DNA of 64,000 bases from Rotaria macrura. Taxonomy: Eukaryota > Rotifera > Eurotatoria > Philodinida > Philodinidae. This document shows, in pieces, positions 1-12,626 of the stretch. The notes beneath the pieces are model-generated. The model did not search any database. It was given only the letters and a program-made list of their open reading frames with translations, and was not told the DNA's origin. The stretch covers positions 107,389 through 171,388 of the forward strand of contig OENT01000179.1 in the NCBI GenBank assembly GCA_900239685.1, written 5' to 3'. The translations under genes and the position numbers were made by a program. Position 1 is the stretch's first letter. Every line of letters starts with the position of its first letter.

Positions 1-3000
1 TTATTGCTAATGCAAAATATACAACAATAGTATTTATATATTTGCAATCTGATGAAGAATATCGTGATCTTGATCAAGTTAAATCAGAAATGACGAGTGC
101 TGTCATTGATTTTAAACCAGTTAATTTACCAGATAATCTTCAGGTTGAAAAAATGAAAACAAAACCATAATCTATATATTGTTGTTATTGAAAAAAAAAC
201 AATATTTATTCTAGATTCCTTTCTTATCGTCGTCGGAAGGCATTGGACAAGTGATACTTCGTGAACGATCATCATCATTTATAATCGAAGATTGTCTTCA
301 TGGAAATGATAATGAATGGAAACGACGTCTTCGTTTTGATACCAATCCAAATCTTATTCAAAGTGAAGTGAATCTAATTTCAAATGAAAAAACTCACAAT
401 CGTATGATAATCATAGATATATGTCTACATTTAAATATATGTATATTTCTTTAGTCATACCCGATTATTCCATACTGGAAAATGATTATCATGGAGTTAT
501 TGTCGCTTGTTTAAAAACGCATTTTCTTGCAACTAATCGTAAGCATTGAATATTTTTGCATTTTCAAACATTGAAATTCCATCAGATAACTATTCAAAGA
601 ATGGGAAAAATTTCATAAACAACTATCTTCACGATTCATCTATCTGCTTAATCATAAGAGAGATTACAGTATGAAAGATGTGTAAATCTAAGCATTAATT
701 ATGACAATTGAGAGATGTTAGTAGAATTTATGCGTTAATTTTGAAAGTCGTTAATCTTGCATATTAATTCAAACGAAACTCAATGGACTTTCTATTCTCT
801 ACGTTGGTCTAGTTGCTTGGGATTCTTTAGACGAATAATAGATCCGAAAAATTTTCTCTAAAATAGTTACAAGTACAAGGGTATCTCTTTCAATTAGTTA
901 TTAATCAAACATGAGCTCATAAATACACGAAAAGAAATAAAAAATGATTCATTTAAAAATGAAACAATGATCAATAGATCTTGCAAGTTTACAAGAGATT
1001 GGGATGAAAAATGATTACTACTTGCAGTTCGGTTTGTCCACATAACACGAAATTAAGCTGTTCAAGTTTTTTCAAAAGTTGTATTTCGATATGGACAGAT
1101 CCCAACACATCTTTAGTTACATTTCTTTGCGTTGAGTACGAATTCGGCCTGTTCTACTTCGAAAAAAAAATTTGAATTTTTAAAAATCGTATTTTGAATT
1201 TTCTAACGAAGAAATTTAAAAACAAAAATCAAATCATTCGATGCAGAATTTAATTCACTACGTAATGTTCTATTTATTTCGTTCTTTCATTTTTCAGAGG
1301 AACTTCTAAGTCTTACAGCTAACGAGCCAAGTTTCAGTGTTACGTTCGTTTTTCGCATGTTTTATCTCAGCAAAAATAGTTCAGAAAATAACACTTGTGT
1401 TTGATTGAAAGCTTATTGAATGCTCTACAGATTTGCCCGTATAAGAATTCGATTTGAAGTAATACGTTTTTCAAAAACTTAGAATTTTGTAAGTTACTCT
1501 AAAGAAAAAGGATCTTATATTTTGTTGTAGCGTCACGTGATTATACTTGGTCATTATTGTGGCATGAATCGAGTACGATAAGTTGCGTCGAATGATGTTT
1601 GAACGATCTCATAGTTCAGTTCTCATGCCTTTAGATATAATTGAAAAACAATATGTATAAAAATTGTTACAGTATTACGCTTGGACAAGCCGGGTTCTCC
1701 TTGAGCTTTTTATTCAGTCATACAAGTCTTTTTTAAAGCTACATCTAAGCTTAACTCTACCAACAGTTAATGTAAACTAAAATTTCATCAATGACTTTTG
1801 TAAGATAAATTAAAAAATACACGACTTATACATACAAGGACTAGCAAAGTTCATTATCGAAATATGTATGTAATTAATTATTCTAAGATTCAATCGTCAA
1901 CCCATGATCTTTGTCATTCTATCAGTCTACATTAAGTTCAATACTTATCTGTATGAAAAATTTAACCCTGCTTAACCCATATTATATACTACTCATTCAT
2001 ATTTATTTTTCTTGTGAAAATTCGAATCAATGATAAAAATATGAATTCATATATTTGTCATAGAGAATTCTCAACCGAACGGTAAATGGCTTTTGATTGG
2101 TCTTGGTGGTGGTGTATTAACAATGAAATTGATTCGAACTTTTCCAAAAGTTAGTTATTCTTGTTGTCATGCCGTACTATTTGAATTCATGTAAATAAAT
2201 TAGATACAACTCACAGGCGTTGATATTGACAATGAAATGGTACGTATTGCTAAAACATGGTTTGGTCTCGATGATACACTTACAACATGTGTTATTGATG
2301 ATGGTATTCAATATCTTCAACGGCAGATACAAGAAAAAAGTAAGAGGATACTATTGATTGAATTAGGACATCTCCATTCGCAAATGAAATCCATCTAAAT
2401 ATTAATTGAATATCAACCATTAGGATATTTCAAATTGAACGTCAACTTTCTTTCGTACAACATTCTTTCGAAAAATAAAACGTTGTTTTTAACTAACGGC
2501 TAATCATAAATACATTCAACTGTTTATATTTTTAATATTTCTCCTATTTCTTATGAATATAATTAGACTAATTTTTGTAGTAGAATATTCAATGTTTAAT
2601 TCTTTACGAAAATTGTATCCTTTCAGTATACTTGATGTACTTTCAAAGACTCTCTATCCTTCTCCTAATGAGCATAGACCATATAAATCTTTAAAAATTC
2701 GTTGCAAATATTAATTTCATTGCAAGCGAGCGAGCGAGCGAAGAATAAACGTTGATGTTAAAAATGAACGAAAAGAATTAGCTTCGTTAGATCAAGTTCG
2801 AGCGGGTTTTACTACTTTCTTATTATTGAGAAACTAATTAAAAAATCGTCATTTTTTTGGAAATTGGCAAAATATTAGAAGTAGAGCTTTTCAAAATCTA
2901 CACGCTAGCTTCTATAATGTTTCTCTCTTTCACAAAATTCGAAACAGGAATAAGATTTTAGTACAAAAAAATTAGTCTAATGTTGCCTCACCTGCCGGTT

Positions 3001-3931
3001 AGAAATATTCTATTAATAATGATGTAAATCTCCACTTATGAAATTTATCGTTACTTTAAATCGTACAAGACTGACTATATCAACAATAGATTTCGTAGAT
3101 TTAAAAGAACTACATCAATAATGTAACCTATAGATACATCATTGGAAATCTTAAAGATCGATTACAAGTTTCGAAAAGTTCGAACATCTAACAAAGTTGA
3201 AAGTTCAATAACTTTGTAGAATATTAGTATCACTATCGCTACAATTTGCATAGAAATCATCTTATTCGATCTATATAGTTTGAGAGTTTCATCATTCATT
3301 TAGATAATTCTTAACAGATACAACAAAGAAATCAGTTATGTATGACAACGAAAGTAAACGTTTTCGAAGTGTTAAATCCGCACTACTAGACATCTCTTAG
3401 ATCGTGTTTCATATAAGACCGATTTGACATTTGCGTATTAGTCTTTTTATTCACATAACACCTAAATGTATTCAAACGATAAAACAGTTTGTCACTGAAA
3501 TTGATTCTTTTAAACGTACTTTAACAAACATTATTTGTTCTTGTTTTTCAGCAATATACGATGTGATAATCTTCGATGTGAATAATAATGATACTCAAAG
3601 TCCATTACGTTGTCCACATCCAGCTTTCCTTGACGATGAAATATTAAATAATGTGAAAATATTACTTTCAGATCAATCCGGTATATTTGTATTAAATTTT
3701 GCCTCACGTGACGATACGAATCATGATCGTGAAAATTGTCTCAAACATTTATTAGCAAATTTCGATCATCTATCATCAGTTAAACTAGATGATGATATTA
3801 ATGAAATAATGTTTGCTAGTAAACAAGACATATCATTGGATTTAAAATCGACAACAAAAATATTTCAGCAAAATCTATCGATGAATTTTGATATTGAAGA
3901 ATTATTATCAAAAGTAAAAATTGAAAAATAA
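1..3931 (+). CDS. METTL13: METTL13-like eEF1A methyltransferase, C-terminal part (5' end outside window)
   Basis: The exons I place are <3-143, 215-401, 455-538, 2064-2149, 2204-2339 and 3552-3931; they join in one frame to give 337 residues and stop at TAA 3929-3931. The C-terminal methyltransferase half is clear. It has the SAM-binding glycine motif WLLIGLGGG, the following acidic motif GVDIDNE, the strand YDVIIFDV, the CPHPAF segment, and the end ELLSKVKIEK, which resembles the family's C-terminus. In animals METTL13 methylates eEF1A at its N-terminus and at a lysine; the C-terminal seven-beta-strand domain seen here is the N-terminal methylating one (family knowledge). Two introns are unusually long (539-2063 and 2340-3551) beside three of 50-70 bp. 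The first donor, GTTGAA, is weak but is the only one available before an in-frame stop. A polyadenylation-like AATAAA lies at 3948-3953. The intron at 2340-3551 holds a short GAGC tetranucleotide run near 2726. Confidence 0.87.
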
Positions 3932-4007
3932 TGTTGACATATGAAAAAATAAAATAAAATCCGCTTTTGTTTTTGTTAAAACAAGAAAAATAAAACGAGT
4001 CCATTCG

Positions 4008-4023
4008 ACTTATACTATTATAG
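4008..4023 (+). promoter_or_regulatory. Candidate trans-splice or 5'UTR acceptor for the PX-SH3 gene
   Basis: The start codon at 4024 is immediately preceded by an acceptor-like ATACTATTATAG, only 92 bp after the METTL13 stop codon. The gap is too small to hold an ordinary promoter plus 5'UTR intron comfortably. Processing of a joint transcript by spliced-leader addition would explain it; this is inference. Confidence 0.4.
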
Positions 4024-7018
4024 ATGATAGATAAAGTTTCAACAAATAACAATAACTATGTTACCGAGGTTAAAATTCTGGATGTTGAAAAGCGATATAG
4101 ACCAAAACCAAAACATTACGTATGTTGATAGGAAAAGAAACCTAAATCCTACATTGAATATAGTATGTAATTCATATTCGTAGGTCTATATATTACAAGT
4201 AACTTGGGCAAATCCTCGAAACACATTTATTATCTATCGAAGGTATGCTCAATTTTTTGATCTTCAAGTAAGTGAAATTGTGATAAGGGAAAAATAAAAT
4301 GAGACGTCTCTATTTCAGTGTAAACTACTAGATTTATTTGCTGAAGCTCCATTACCATCGAATAATTTCAATACACAAGTACGGCTAATCCCATTTCTTC
4401 CTGGTAAATAAAAGTGCGATCTAAGAGAAAGTAAGACAACCTATTGATTTTCTAGGAAAGATCATTCTTGGCCGGAGTCAAATACGTCAAGTTGCATTAG
4501 ATCGTAAATATCGTCTTCAGATGTATTGTGCAGTAAGCATACAATCAACTTGAAACATACGTTTTGTTTTTCACTGTATAATTCCGTGTTTTTTTCTTCT
4601 CTATTTAGACATTAATTTCTTTACCAGAAAAAATATCTCGATCACGTTGTATGCTAGATTTTTTTCAACCATCACCATCTGACGTACAGAATCGAACTGA
4701 ATTTTCTAATCATAATATACAATCGGTTACTAAAAGTGCTATGATAATTAGTGGACCATCAAAATTGCCAACATATCGATGTTTAAATGATTTTGTTGCA
4801 GTAGAAGAAACAGAAATGTCTTTAAAACGAAATAGTCTTGTTCAAGTGATTCATAAACATCTCAATGGTTTATATTATTTTGAAATATATTTAAAAGAAT
4901 AAAGTAGTTGTTTATCTACTGTTTATTTTCGTTAAGGTTGGTGGTTTGTTCAGAATGGTGATCGTACAGGATTCGCGCCCGGAGCTTTTCTCGAACCGAT
5001 GGAACAACAATGTGATACTCATGAAAATAATACTCCTCCAAGATCGTCGAGTTCGTATTGATAACACTAGAAGAGTTGTTAGAATAGAGTTAAACTTAAT
5101 GTCGATATCTTCACATGGATGAAGACACTTGATTTATGATTTTGAAAGAAAAAATTTTCCATGGATAAATCTTTTTCTTGTACAACATGGATTATAAATA
5201 GGATGAAATTGTGTAAATGAAAATATTTAGTTTATGTTTTCCATTGGTATACGTATCGTAGTTGAGAGATACTATGTAAATCAGAATTCATGATTGATAA
5301 TTCATAGATCTAATTACTATGTTAGATATTCAAATAATTGATGAGTAGAAAGTGTTTTCTTATGCAAATGACTTCGTATTAAATCAACATTATCGATGAG
5401 AATTTCAAGCAATTGAAATAGCTCTTGCACGTCATCGAATAAGAATAGTCAAGTTAAAAATTTCGAGATCAATTAATATTTTTGTTAGTAAGTAGGCCTA
5501 TACCAATTCCAAGACAAGGCAAATCAATTTTAATTCTAATTCTTGACTTGAAATTGGTTGGAACTGGAATCAGTACATTCGATATTATAAAGTATTGACC
5601 TTCACATGTAATTATTTCATTGGATTCATACTTACGAGATAGTTCATTAGCTATAAAGCACTCTATTTCTCCCAGGCAAATGAATGACGAAAACATTTTC
5701 AAGGCGTTCATTGCATGATGATGTCATTTTGTTAAATATCAGCTCTGGTATTCAAATAATGTTCATACATATACAGAAACGTACCAAAGCTGTGCCTTCG
5801 GCAGAGCGTCTGCCTACAGTTGTACGTGTCTGTTGGCTGTGGAGAAGATCTTAGAGCATAGTATTTGTCGTTAGAAAATGTATTCTTCCTTCGACTAGAA
5901 CTCTAATTATTTACAGACAACATGAAAGTTTGAAGTTAACGAAAGAACTTTTCATGCTTTCGATTTTATGATAATCTATTTTCGATTTTGTATCTAGATG
6001 AGACGTATGTTGTTCATAAAGCATATCAAGCAACAAATCGAGATGAACTTTCCTTAGATCGAGGATCATTCGTCACAGTTCTTGAAAAATCATTTACTGG
6101 ATGGTGGATAGTCAAGTAAAAATGTTTACATCGAAAAAATATAAATGTTAGTCATCGATCATATAGATTTAATGATATGATTGGTCAATTTCCTGCTGTA
6201 AATTTAACATCACGTAAAGGACAAATAATTCCTCAAAACATCAAAAGTAATTTTCAAAAAAAAATGAAACAATATCAATCAATGCAATTGATCTATTGTT
6301 TATTTTATTTAGCTGAAGAACCTGATTCTTCGTTGAATATATCGCACCAACGATTAAGTTATTCGAAAGACTATGAGCAAGTTAGATTAAGACTTATTTC
6401 TAGGAAATAGTTCCGTATTTACATGAGATATTTCTTTATTATTAGAGCGGTCAAGACGATGCTTCGACTCAACATACACCAGAACTCTTCTATGTTCATG
6501 ATGATTTTATCGATAGAGTTGGAGATTCTGTATCATTACGACGTGGTGATGTTGTTGAAATACATGAAAAACTTACGAGTGGATGGTGGCTTGGACGACG
6601 ATTAACAGACGAATTGGTTCTTTTTTGGTTACCATCAGCCTTTCTGCAGAAGGTTTAAAAAATATCAACGAAATACGACAATGTTATCTTCATATTTTGT
6701 ATCTTATAGGAACCTATTTGTCTTAACAGTAATAATCATGAACATAATTCAACAGTGAATTCAAACTCTTACATGAACGATGTAAGACAATCAAACTCAT
6801 TAAGGAAACAAAACATTCAAGAACCAACAGATAGCATCTATGAAAATATAGATGATCATAAATCAACGAATTTTGTTAATAAGAAAGCATCGAAACAGGA
6901 TGAATCAATTGAAACAACAAATACAGTTCAACATTTAACTGCACTTTCAAATGACAAAGAACAAGAGCTACCAAAAATATCTGTGCGAGACCTGGTCAAA
7001 AAATTCAATGCAACATAG
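4024..7018 (+). CDS. PX and triple-SH3 scaffold protein (p47phox / NOXO1 / TKS superfamily)
   Basis: Eleven exons (4024-4119, 4184-4267, 4319-4403, 4456-4532, 4609-4867, 4937-5050, 5998-6115, 6167-6246, 6313-6380, 6446-6652, 6710-7018) join in frame to 498 aa. A PX domain comes first (about residues 10-130): EKRYRPKPKHYVYILQVTW, the phosphoinositide-contacting YRRYAQFF, then RLIPFLPGK and LISLPEKISRS. Three SH3 domains follow, each with the ALYDF-like strand and GWW signature: YRCLNDFVAVEE...GWWFV, YVVHKAYQATN...GWWIV and FYVHDDFIDRV...GWWLG. The tail (about 100 residues) is polar and probably disordered. Such proteins bind phosphoinositides and organise NADPH oxidase complexes or invadopodia. 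p47phox has two SH3 domains and TKS4/TKS5 four or five, so three leaves the exact ortholog open. The ATG at 4024 directly follows ATTATAG and an in-frame stop. The 947 bp intron 5051-5997 is the only long one. A candidate AATAAA is at 7142-7147. Confidence 0.88.
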
Positions 7019-8205
7019 GAACATGTAACAAACTAACAATATATTTTTTATTCTGTATTTTTATTTATTGATCGGTGCGATACTTACATTTTTTAATCTA
7101 TTTTTTTTTTAAATACGAACCTCTTACAAATAATAATTAACAATAAAAATAAATTATTTTTGATTAATTTTGTTAGAGTAAAAATAATACGCTTGTGATT
7201 TTGGTTACACATGATCTATAATAATAATACTCAACATGGAAGATTGAAAATGAATTCCATCGTTAGTCATCGGTTTGATAATTGTAAATATGATTTTATG
7301 CAGAAATCGATCGAACGTTCGTATTGACTAAAGAATTACCGGATCTATAATCGACGGCGAGAACTCTTGTTTGATTTCAACAGAAGATCTCGATTACATA
7401 ACAACAATTTCTACTAGCCTCGATCTTAAGTCACCAATTATACGTCTGGAAACTGTCATTGCTCACTAAGCCTATTTTTGACTAAATTTGCAATTTGACA
7501 TTCCGTTCTTTGAATTTTTTCCTCGAAATTCAAACATGCATTCAGTTTGAAAACTTTGTTCTAGAGTTGAATATATGCACATGGGGACATGTTTGCATGA
7601 TCATTGAATTCGAAGATATTCACAGACACGCACTTACTCGTTTTCGAACAATGAGACCAAAGAAGATGAATTTTCATCTGTCAATTAAACACCGATACGA
7701 TTTTATACAATGAGAGTGTCGACTCTCTGAACTATGAAACTTCTTGTTTCTTACGAAAGAATAATTTCAAAATACGAACGGATTCTAATCCATACTATGC
7801 ATTTTGTTATGTTCATGGCAAAAAAGAAAACTGTCGCTTATGGGACTTGAATATATCTAATTGAATCGGAAATTAACGTAACCTTGTGGGAATATGTAAA
7901 GGATTATAAGTATAAATGAAAACGACTCGCTTAAAAACAGGCTGATGTGATTCGTGTATTGGTACTGAAAAACTCTCTATTGCCCACACCCTCGTAAACA
8001 GATGGCGTAAGTCGATGACAGAAAACGTGACGTTTTCCATAGTCTAATTCCATTCGTTCTTTAATAGTTTCGTCTCATCGTGTAATTTGCTTGTGCGACG
8101 AGTACATATTGATATGTAGTAGTTTCTGGTTTAATTTCAACCTCATTTAGCCTGTACTATATTTTGTTTTCCGCTGATCACATTTATTTGTTCGTAGATT
8201 TTACA
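7019..8205. other. Intergenic region between the PX-SH3 gene and SACM1L
   Basis: About 1.2 kb of AT-rich DNA without a supported gene. The open frame at 7495-7713 has no recognisable domain. The 3' side presumably holds the SACM1L promoter. A splice-acceptor-like TTATTTGTTCGTAG ends at 8197, 8 nt before the SACM1L ATG. Confidence 0.6.
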
Positions 8206-11200
8206 ATGTCAACCGTAAAATATTCATCGAAAGACACAAATAACGGATGTTATGAGAATATTCCTGATAATTATACACTGTAAATATGCAAAAAATTTTC
8301 ATTATTTATTCAGTAGTGCTTAAATAATATTCTAGTTATTTATTACCTGATTATATAATTATCGAACCTATAGTACGTGATAACAACGAGTTTCTTGTTA
8401 TTGATCGTATAGATGAAGAAATTCAAATACGAAGTAAAAATTTCCTTCCTCACTTTCGATACATATTTTCTAATCGTCTTGTTCTTTGCTTCAAGATACT
8501 CTACCCAATGTTGATGGAGCTATACGAAAATCTATCGATGGTATCATAGGAATAATTAATTTGATAGCCTGTCGATATTTGATTGTTATTACATCTAAAC
8601 TACATGTTGGTGATATAAATGGACAAGCAATATATAAAATAAAAACAACTGAAATCATTCCATATGCACGATCTTTATCTCATCTCAATGCATATCAAGT
8701 AATCACTTTCGTTTTTTTTTCTGTTTATAAATTGAGAATAAATGTATTATTATTATTATTATTATTATTTGTTTTTGTTTTCAGTTAAAATATAATACTA
8801 AATATGTATCTATGCTTGAACTTGTCTTACGAACAGAAGCTTTCTATTTTTCTTATACATATGATTTAACACATACATTTCAACGACTTCAAACATTGCC
8901 GCCTGATTTACATTCAATATCGTTTCTCGAACGTGCCGATGAACGTTTTGTTTGGAATCGTTATTTACTTAGTCAATTTGTAAATAATCGAGCTTCGGTT
9001 CGATTTGCATTACCAATTATTCATGGATGTATGTAAATATAAGCATAGTTCACTGGAAATATGTTTTATTTTCTCTGTTGGATAGTTGTTGCACTTTGTA
9101 CACTTAATATTAATGACCGTTCATTTATCTATGGTGTAATATCACGTAGAAGTACACATCGAGCTGGAACAAGGTAATTCTATTGTTTAGAAAATTCATT
9201 ATCTTATGATTATTTTTCTTTCATATTAGATTATTTATTCGTGGTATTGATAATGATGGTAAAGTTGCAAACTTTGTTGAAACAGAACAAATTCTTCAAT
9301 TGGACGATGTTGCCTGTTCATATGTACAAGTAAAAATGATTTTATTGTTTAGATCATTTTTTAACAACAATGGTTAATAGCTGGTATGATAGTACTAAAT
9401 CAATCATGTTTTCCATATAGCGTGACAAAAATTCGTGATAGAATTTTCAATAGTTTTCTTGTTAGAAAGAATAGAACTATTGCGTTAAATTCGTTAGAAA
9501 AACGTAAATCATGGAATAGATTTATTTTCTAAAAGGTTAGAGCTTCAAATGAACTTGTAGAATCTGTAGAAATAAAAGTGAACTATCTTACTTGATCGTG
9601 TTGTTTTTTGTCAGTTATCAAAATTTCTAATGCCATACTATCACTAAATATCTCATAGTTCATGAAATTGAATACTATTTTTCTAACAAACAATGATGAG
9701 AAATGGTACATCGAACTTATTCTTATGATTTCATGATTCAATAATATTTAAAAAAATAGATAAATCATCGTCTCTCGAATGACTATTGTTTCTTAACTTC
9801 AAGATAATTTTCAATTGACAGACGATATTTATAAAAAATCAAAAATAACTTTTGTTGTGAAGATATATAACCGTCTTGCATGACATGGATTAATTCTCCA
9901 TTATGAATTCTGTCCTACTATATTAGAAACGAAATTTTACATCGATCATTATTAATAAACAATAACTTATTATTTCATGTTAATCATAGTAACAAGATTA
10001 TCATTGTTGTTGTCTAATGGAACAATTGTCGTAGTCGGATAAGTTCTATTCGTACGAGATGAATCAAAAACTTTTCATCTACAAGTATCATCGAGGATTT
10101 ATTTGAATCTCTTAATTTCATTATGTGAATGAATATGTAATAGAGTCTTCTCTTTTCATTTCAAGGACTTATCTGTTTGTGCGAAGAAAAATTAAATGTC
10201 TAAAAAAGTGTGGAAACACTAATTACTAATAAGAATGCTAAAGTTTAATGCACTAGAAGATCTGTTTTCTATCCTTCATACTGACATGTTCTTTCAAAAA
10301 AGTCAAAAACAATAATCTTTCCAAAAAATATTAAGTCTAGAGCTGCTTTGTCATATATTTATGTTAATTTTGATTCTGTTGACGATGAATTATAATTTTT
10401 TCTTGAAAAGTCAATGTACTAGAGTTCAGTATGAGACTGTCTCATTATGTATGATTAAATTTAATGAGTATCATTAGTTCGTTGCCTATGACAACTATAT
10501 TGATATTTCTATTTACAAAACTCATTGATAATTGTTAAATTGTATTCTGTATTTAAGTCAAAAAAAAAAAGAAACAACAATATTTGTAAACTGTGTGTGA
10601 AAGATATATCATTGTTTTTATCCTTTATGATTATGATGAATTCATCCTGTCCATTTGATTGAAACTGTTGAGAATAAATAAATTTCCTACTCGATATATT
10701 ATTATTAGTTTAGATATTAAATTTTTAAGTTCGTTGATTCCATTGGAATCATAGTAGTAATTTAATCTATTGAAAACTTGCTTGATGAAATCAATAACTT
10801 ATGTCGAATTATAATTCTTTTATTGTTTTTAATAGACGCGTGGTTCAATACCATGTTTTTGGATACAATATCCGGATCTTCGTTATAAACCTAAAATCGA
10901 AGTATTACCATCACATAATCATGTAACATATATCTTCGATAACAATGTAAAAGCTAGAATATTGATTTCTTTATTTCAATGATTAGATGAATGTATTTCA
11001 AAAACATTTCGAAGAACAAGAATGTTACTATGGCAGACAGTTTCTCATCAGTCTCGTATGTAGAAATGAGTGATGAAAATTTAATATCGTATAGACAATC
11101 TTCATTTTTCAGACGAATCAACATGGAGGAGAAGGAAGATTGAATGCAAAATATCGTGAATTATATGAAACAAGCAAAAATTCTTTTCTCAAGTAATCAA

Positions 11201-12626
11201 TTCAATTAATTCGTTTCATGACTTGTAAATCTTCTAAATTAGATTTGAAGATTTTGATTTTCATAAAGAATGCGCCGGTATGCGTTATGATCGTTTATCA
11301 ATACTTTTAGCACGTATTGTAGCTGATCAAGATGATTATAAGTAATAGAATGATTTCATCGATTGTTTTCAATGATAATTAATAATTTGAATTTAGATAT
11401 TTTTCCGTAAATCAAGATGGTACGTCGACACATCATCAGAGTGGTGTTTTTCGTACGAATTGTATTGATTGTCTTGATCGAACTAATGTTGTACAAACAC
11501 TACTAGCTAGACGAATATTAGAAAAACAATTACAACGTTATAATGTTATTAAATATAATGAAACGATTGATTCCTATAGACAATTAAGTCATACATTTAA
11601 AAATAGTAAATCGATCTTTGTTCTTGTTATTGATAATAAATATTTTCTTTCGAATATGCTTTACAATAGTTTGGGCAGACAATGCTGATACAATTAGTCT
11701 TCAATATGCTGGAACCGGTGCATTAAAAACAGATTATACAAGGTATTTAAAAATAAAATCGAATCCTGTCAACATTTCTATGCACAAATAGATTTTAAGA
11801 TTCGATCACATTTTCTGTACATGTCTCGAGTAGAAATCATGACATCCTGATGGTAGAGTATTACTATTCAGTGATTTGCTCTGATATTGAATCTAGCTTG
11901 CTACATAGTATGAAATGCTATTCATACTAATCTATTATAGTGAAAACTACGATATAAATCATGCACCTATAATGTATAGAATGCAATGTAGAGGAATGAT
12001 ATTTCATGAGTCATTTATCAATTTCTTATATATCAAATGATTTATAATCTATGATTAAGAGAAAACGAAAGATACAATAGATTTTCAGCTGCTTGCAACA
12101 TATTAATTCTCTTCTCATAGTTCTATATCCTGTCTATCGATTTAGAACTGGTAAGCGATCGACGATGGGTCTAGTTCAAGACGGTTATAATTCGTTGATG
12201 CGTTATGTATTAAATAACTTTTTTGATGGCTTTCGACAAGTGAGTTAGTTTCTTTTTCTCTAAAAATCTTCTATATATATTGTCTTGAATTTCGGTTCGT
12301 CAAAGGATAGTATTGATTTATTTTTGGGTAACTATCAAATATCATTAAATGAAGGTCGTACACCTGAATCATGTCCAATTAGTAAAGAACTAAGTAAAAA
12401 GTTTCTGGCATTACCAATTGCAATATTGATTTCATTTTCAATGTTAATTATAAATTCCTTCATATCGACTTCAACATTACGTGAACAAGTTATACATGTT
12501 CTATTCTGGACATTAGTTACAATATTAATATTTACATTGATATTCATTTGGAGACGTGATTTAGTTAACAAACCTAAACTTTATTCTAACGTGAAATATG
12601 ATCTGTCTTCGAAGAAAAAAGATTAA
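8206..12626 (+). CDS. SACM1L: SAC1-type phosphatidylinositol phosphate phosphatase
   Basis: Fourteen exons (8206-8279, 8336-8433, 8496-8698, 8785-9028, 9086-9173, 9230-9329, 10836-10922, 10987-11055, 11113-11192, 11243-11341, 11397-11605, 11670-11742, 12146-12239, 12306-12626) join in frame to 612 aa, close to the roughly 587 aa animal enzyme. The SAC domain fills most of it. The catalytic CX5R motif is in [12 protein letters not shown] (Cys403, Arg409), preceded by the typical [10 protein letters not shown], and the WADNAD...[14 protein letters not shown] block follows. Two C-terminal membrane segments (about 540-558 and 569-588) and a terminal KKKD, which fits a COPI dilysine retrieval signal, place it in the ER/Golgi membrane with the catalytic domain in the cytosol. 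The enzyme removes phosphate from PI4P and related lipids at ER contact sites (family knowledge). Most introns are 50-80 bp, but 9330-10835 is 1.5 kb. The intron at 8699-8784 contains an ATT trinucleotide run (about 8745-8770). Confidence 0.95.

Noticed and set aside
12335..12571. Antisense frame within the last SACM1L exon
   Set aside because: It is a shadow of the coding exon on the other strand.
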